A DNA stretch of 6,713 nt from JBCBWG01 sp039817205 (GTDB lineage: Bacteria > Pseudomonadota > Alphaproteobacteria > Rhizobiales > Hyphomicrobiaceae). The position numbers and the translations under genes were made by a program. Under the pieces are notes generated by a model. The model searched no databases and was not told the DNA's origin. It saw nothing but the letters and a program-made list of their open reading frames with translations. Below are positions 6,316 through 6,713 of the stretch, piece by piece (position 1 is the stretch's first letter; each line of letters opens with the position of its first letter). The stretch lies in assembly GCA_039817205.1 (NCBI GenBank), contig JBCBWG010000183.1, positions 1 to 6,713 on the forward strand, written 5' to 3'.

Positions 6316-6423
6316 GCAAGACGACCGTTCTGGTAAGAATAGGATCCGAACAGAAAACGCGGATGTCAGGTTGAGGCGCGGCACGCGCGGTCCAAGCGGG
6401 TCAGGTTCCAGATTTTAATGGTC

Positions 6424-6448
6424 GGAACATGTTGTCTGGTTGAGCGTT
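6424..6448 (+). promoter_or_regulatory. Candidate EcfG-type general stress promoter
   Basis: GGAAC (6424-6428), exactly 16 bp, then CGTT (6445-6448) is a full match to the GGAAC-N16/17-CGTT consensus known for the alphaproteobacterial general-stress sigma factor EcfG (SigT in Caulobacter). Transcription would start near 6454-6457, about 25-28 nt before the ATG of the 38-aa gene and a few bases before its ribosome binding site. The position, directly upstream of a gene with a good ribosome binding site and in the right orientation, strengthens the call. Confidence 0.7.
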
Positions 6449-6476
6449 CACTCCTCGAACGCGATAAGAGGAGTGA
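6448..6476. repeat. Perfect 9-bp inverted repeat over promoter and ribosome binding site
   Basis: TCACTCCTC (6448-6456) is the exact reverse complement of GAGGAGTGA (6468-6476), with an 11-nt loop. The right arm contains the AGGAG of the 38-aa gene (6469-6473). The left arm begins at the last base of the -10 element and mostly precedes the expected transcription start. On a longer transcript the ribosome binding site would be paired; on a transcript starting near 6455 it would be free. It could instead be a protein-binding palindrome. Confidence 0.75.
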
Positions 6477-6481
6477 CGATC

Positions 6482-6598
6482 ATGGAAAACTTGGCCCATC
6501 CGCTGTTCCTACTCCCGGCAATCACCATGCTGGGCTTCTTAGGATACGCCTGTTTCCGCTTGGTCCGGGTCCGCCAGAAGATGCAGGACAAGGGATAG
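6482..6598 (+). CDS. Small single-pass membrane protein, 38 aa, unknown function
   Basis: I do not recognise this protein. The ATG at 6482 is preceded by AAGAGGAG (6466-6473), with AGGAG spaced 8 nt from the start, one of the best ribosome binding sites in the window. The product starts MENLAHPLFLL and has one hydrophobic segment at about residues 5-25, long enough to cross the membrane. A basic tail follows (R26, R29, R31, K33, K37) and ends in QDKG. The positive-inside rule suggests a cytoplasmic C-terminus in the inner membrane. It has its own EcfG-type promoter and is followed 29 nt later by a strong terminator, so it forms a monocistronic unit independent of grpE. These three signals together make it likely to be a real gene despite its length. 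A role in the envelope or general stress response is inferred from the promoter alone. Confidence 0.75.
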   Translation: MENLAHPLFLLPAITMLGFLGYACFRLVRVRQKMQDKG

Positions 6599-6627
6599 AG
6601 CGCGTTACGCGACTGTCGTTTTTTCAG

Positions 6628-6663
6628 GCCCGCCGTTGAAGCACCAACGGCGGGCTTTCTCTT
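6628..6663 (+). terminator. Strong intrinsic terminator of the 38-aa gene
   Basis: GCCCGCCGTTG (6628-6638) pairs perfectly over 11 bp with CAACGGCGGGC (6645-6655) around a 6-nt AAGCAC loop, followed by TTTCTCTT (6656-6663). It begins 29 nt after the TAG at 6596-6598. On the opposite strand the hairpin is followed by A residues instead of T, so it acts only on plus-strand transcription. The remaining 50 bases to the window end show nothing I can call. Confidence 0.88.
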
Positions 6664-6713
6664 GATCAATTCCATGTCTCACCCGGCACCCCTCTGACCT
6701 CCCCGCTCGGGTG

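Noticed and set aside
6418..6639. A 73-codon plus-strand frame overlapping the 38-aa gene in another frame
   Set aside because: It has no ribosome binding site, starts before the candidate promoter, and ends in the terminator stem; the 38-codon frame is far better supported.
6448..6675. A 75-codon minus-strand frame starting MELIKRKPAV
   Set aside because: It reads straight through the 11-bp terminator stem and antisense to the 38-aa gene, and no family features are visible.

Overview
The window reads as ordinary chromosomal DNA of an alphaproteobacterium, probably a Rhizobiales/Hyphomicrobiales-type organism. The basis is the high GC content, the gene order hemW-rdgB-rph divergent from hrcA-grpE, the GcvA-type LysR regulator, and a match to the alphaproteobacterial general-stress (EcfG-type) promoter consensus near the right end. 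The genus cannot be fixed from the sequence.

Layout, left to right. A 65-residue protein of unknown function (minus strand, 15-212) is divergent from a GcvA-like LysR regulator (plus, 351-1403). Their candidate promoters overlap face to face between 263 and 299, inside a region flanked by a 10-bp inverted repeat. The LysR gene converges on hemW (minus, stop at 1309), and the two coding regions overlap by 95 bp in their non-conserved tails. hemW, rdgB and rph form a minus-strand cluster: rph and rdgB overlap by one base (TAGTG), and rdgB ends inside a 15-bp tandem repeat that separates it from hemW. A 347-362 bp divergent intergenic region separates rph from hrcA. hrcA and grpE are co-oriented on the plus strand with an 81-bp gap.

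The most interesting stretch is 6424-6663, downstream of grpE. It is a compact, self-contained transcription unit with five parts: an exact GGAAC-N16-CGTT promoter match, a perfect 9-bp inverted repeat running from the promoter -10 to the ribosome binding site, a strong AGGAG, a 38-codon single-membrane-segment protein, and an 11-bp-stem terminator. I do not recognise the protein. The layout suggests a small stress-induced inner-membrane protein whose translation may be blocked on read-through transcripts from grpE.

Functionally, rph (tRNA 3' maturation), rdgB (removal of non-canonical purine nucleotides) and hemW (heme-binding radical SAM protein) are housekeeping genes. hrcA and grpE belong to the heat-shock chaperone system: HrcA is the CIRCE repressor and GrpE the DnaK nucleotide-exchange factor. 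No CIRCE operator is visible in this window, so HrcA presumably acts elsewhere, for example at groESL. No mobile elements, tRNA or rRNA genes, or CRISPR arrays were seen.
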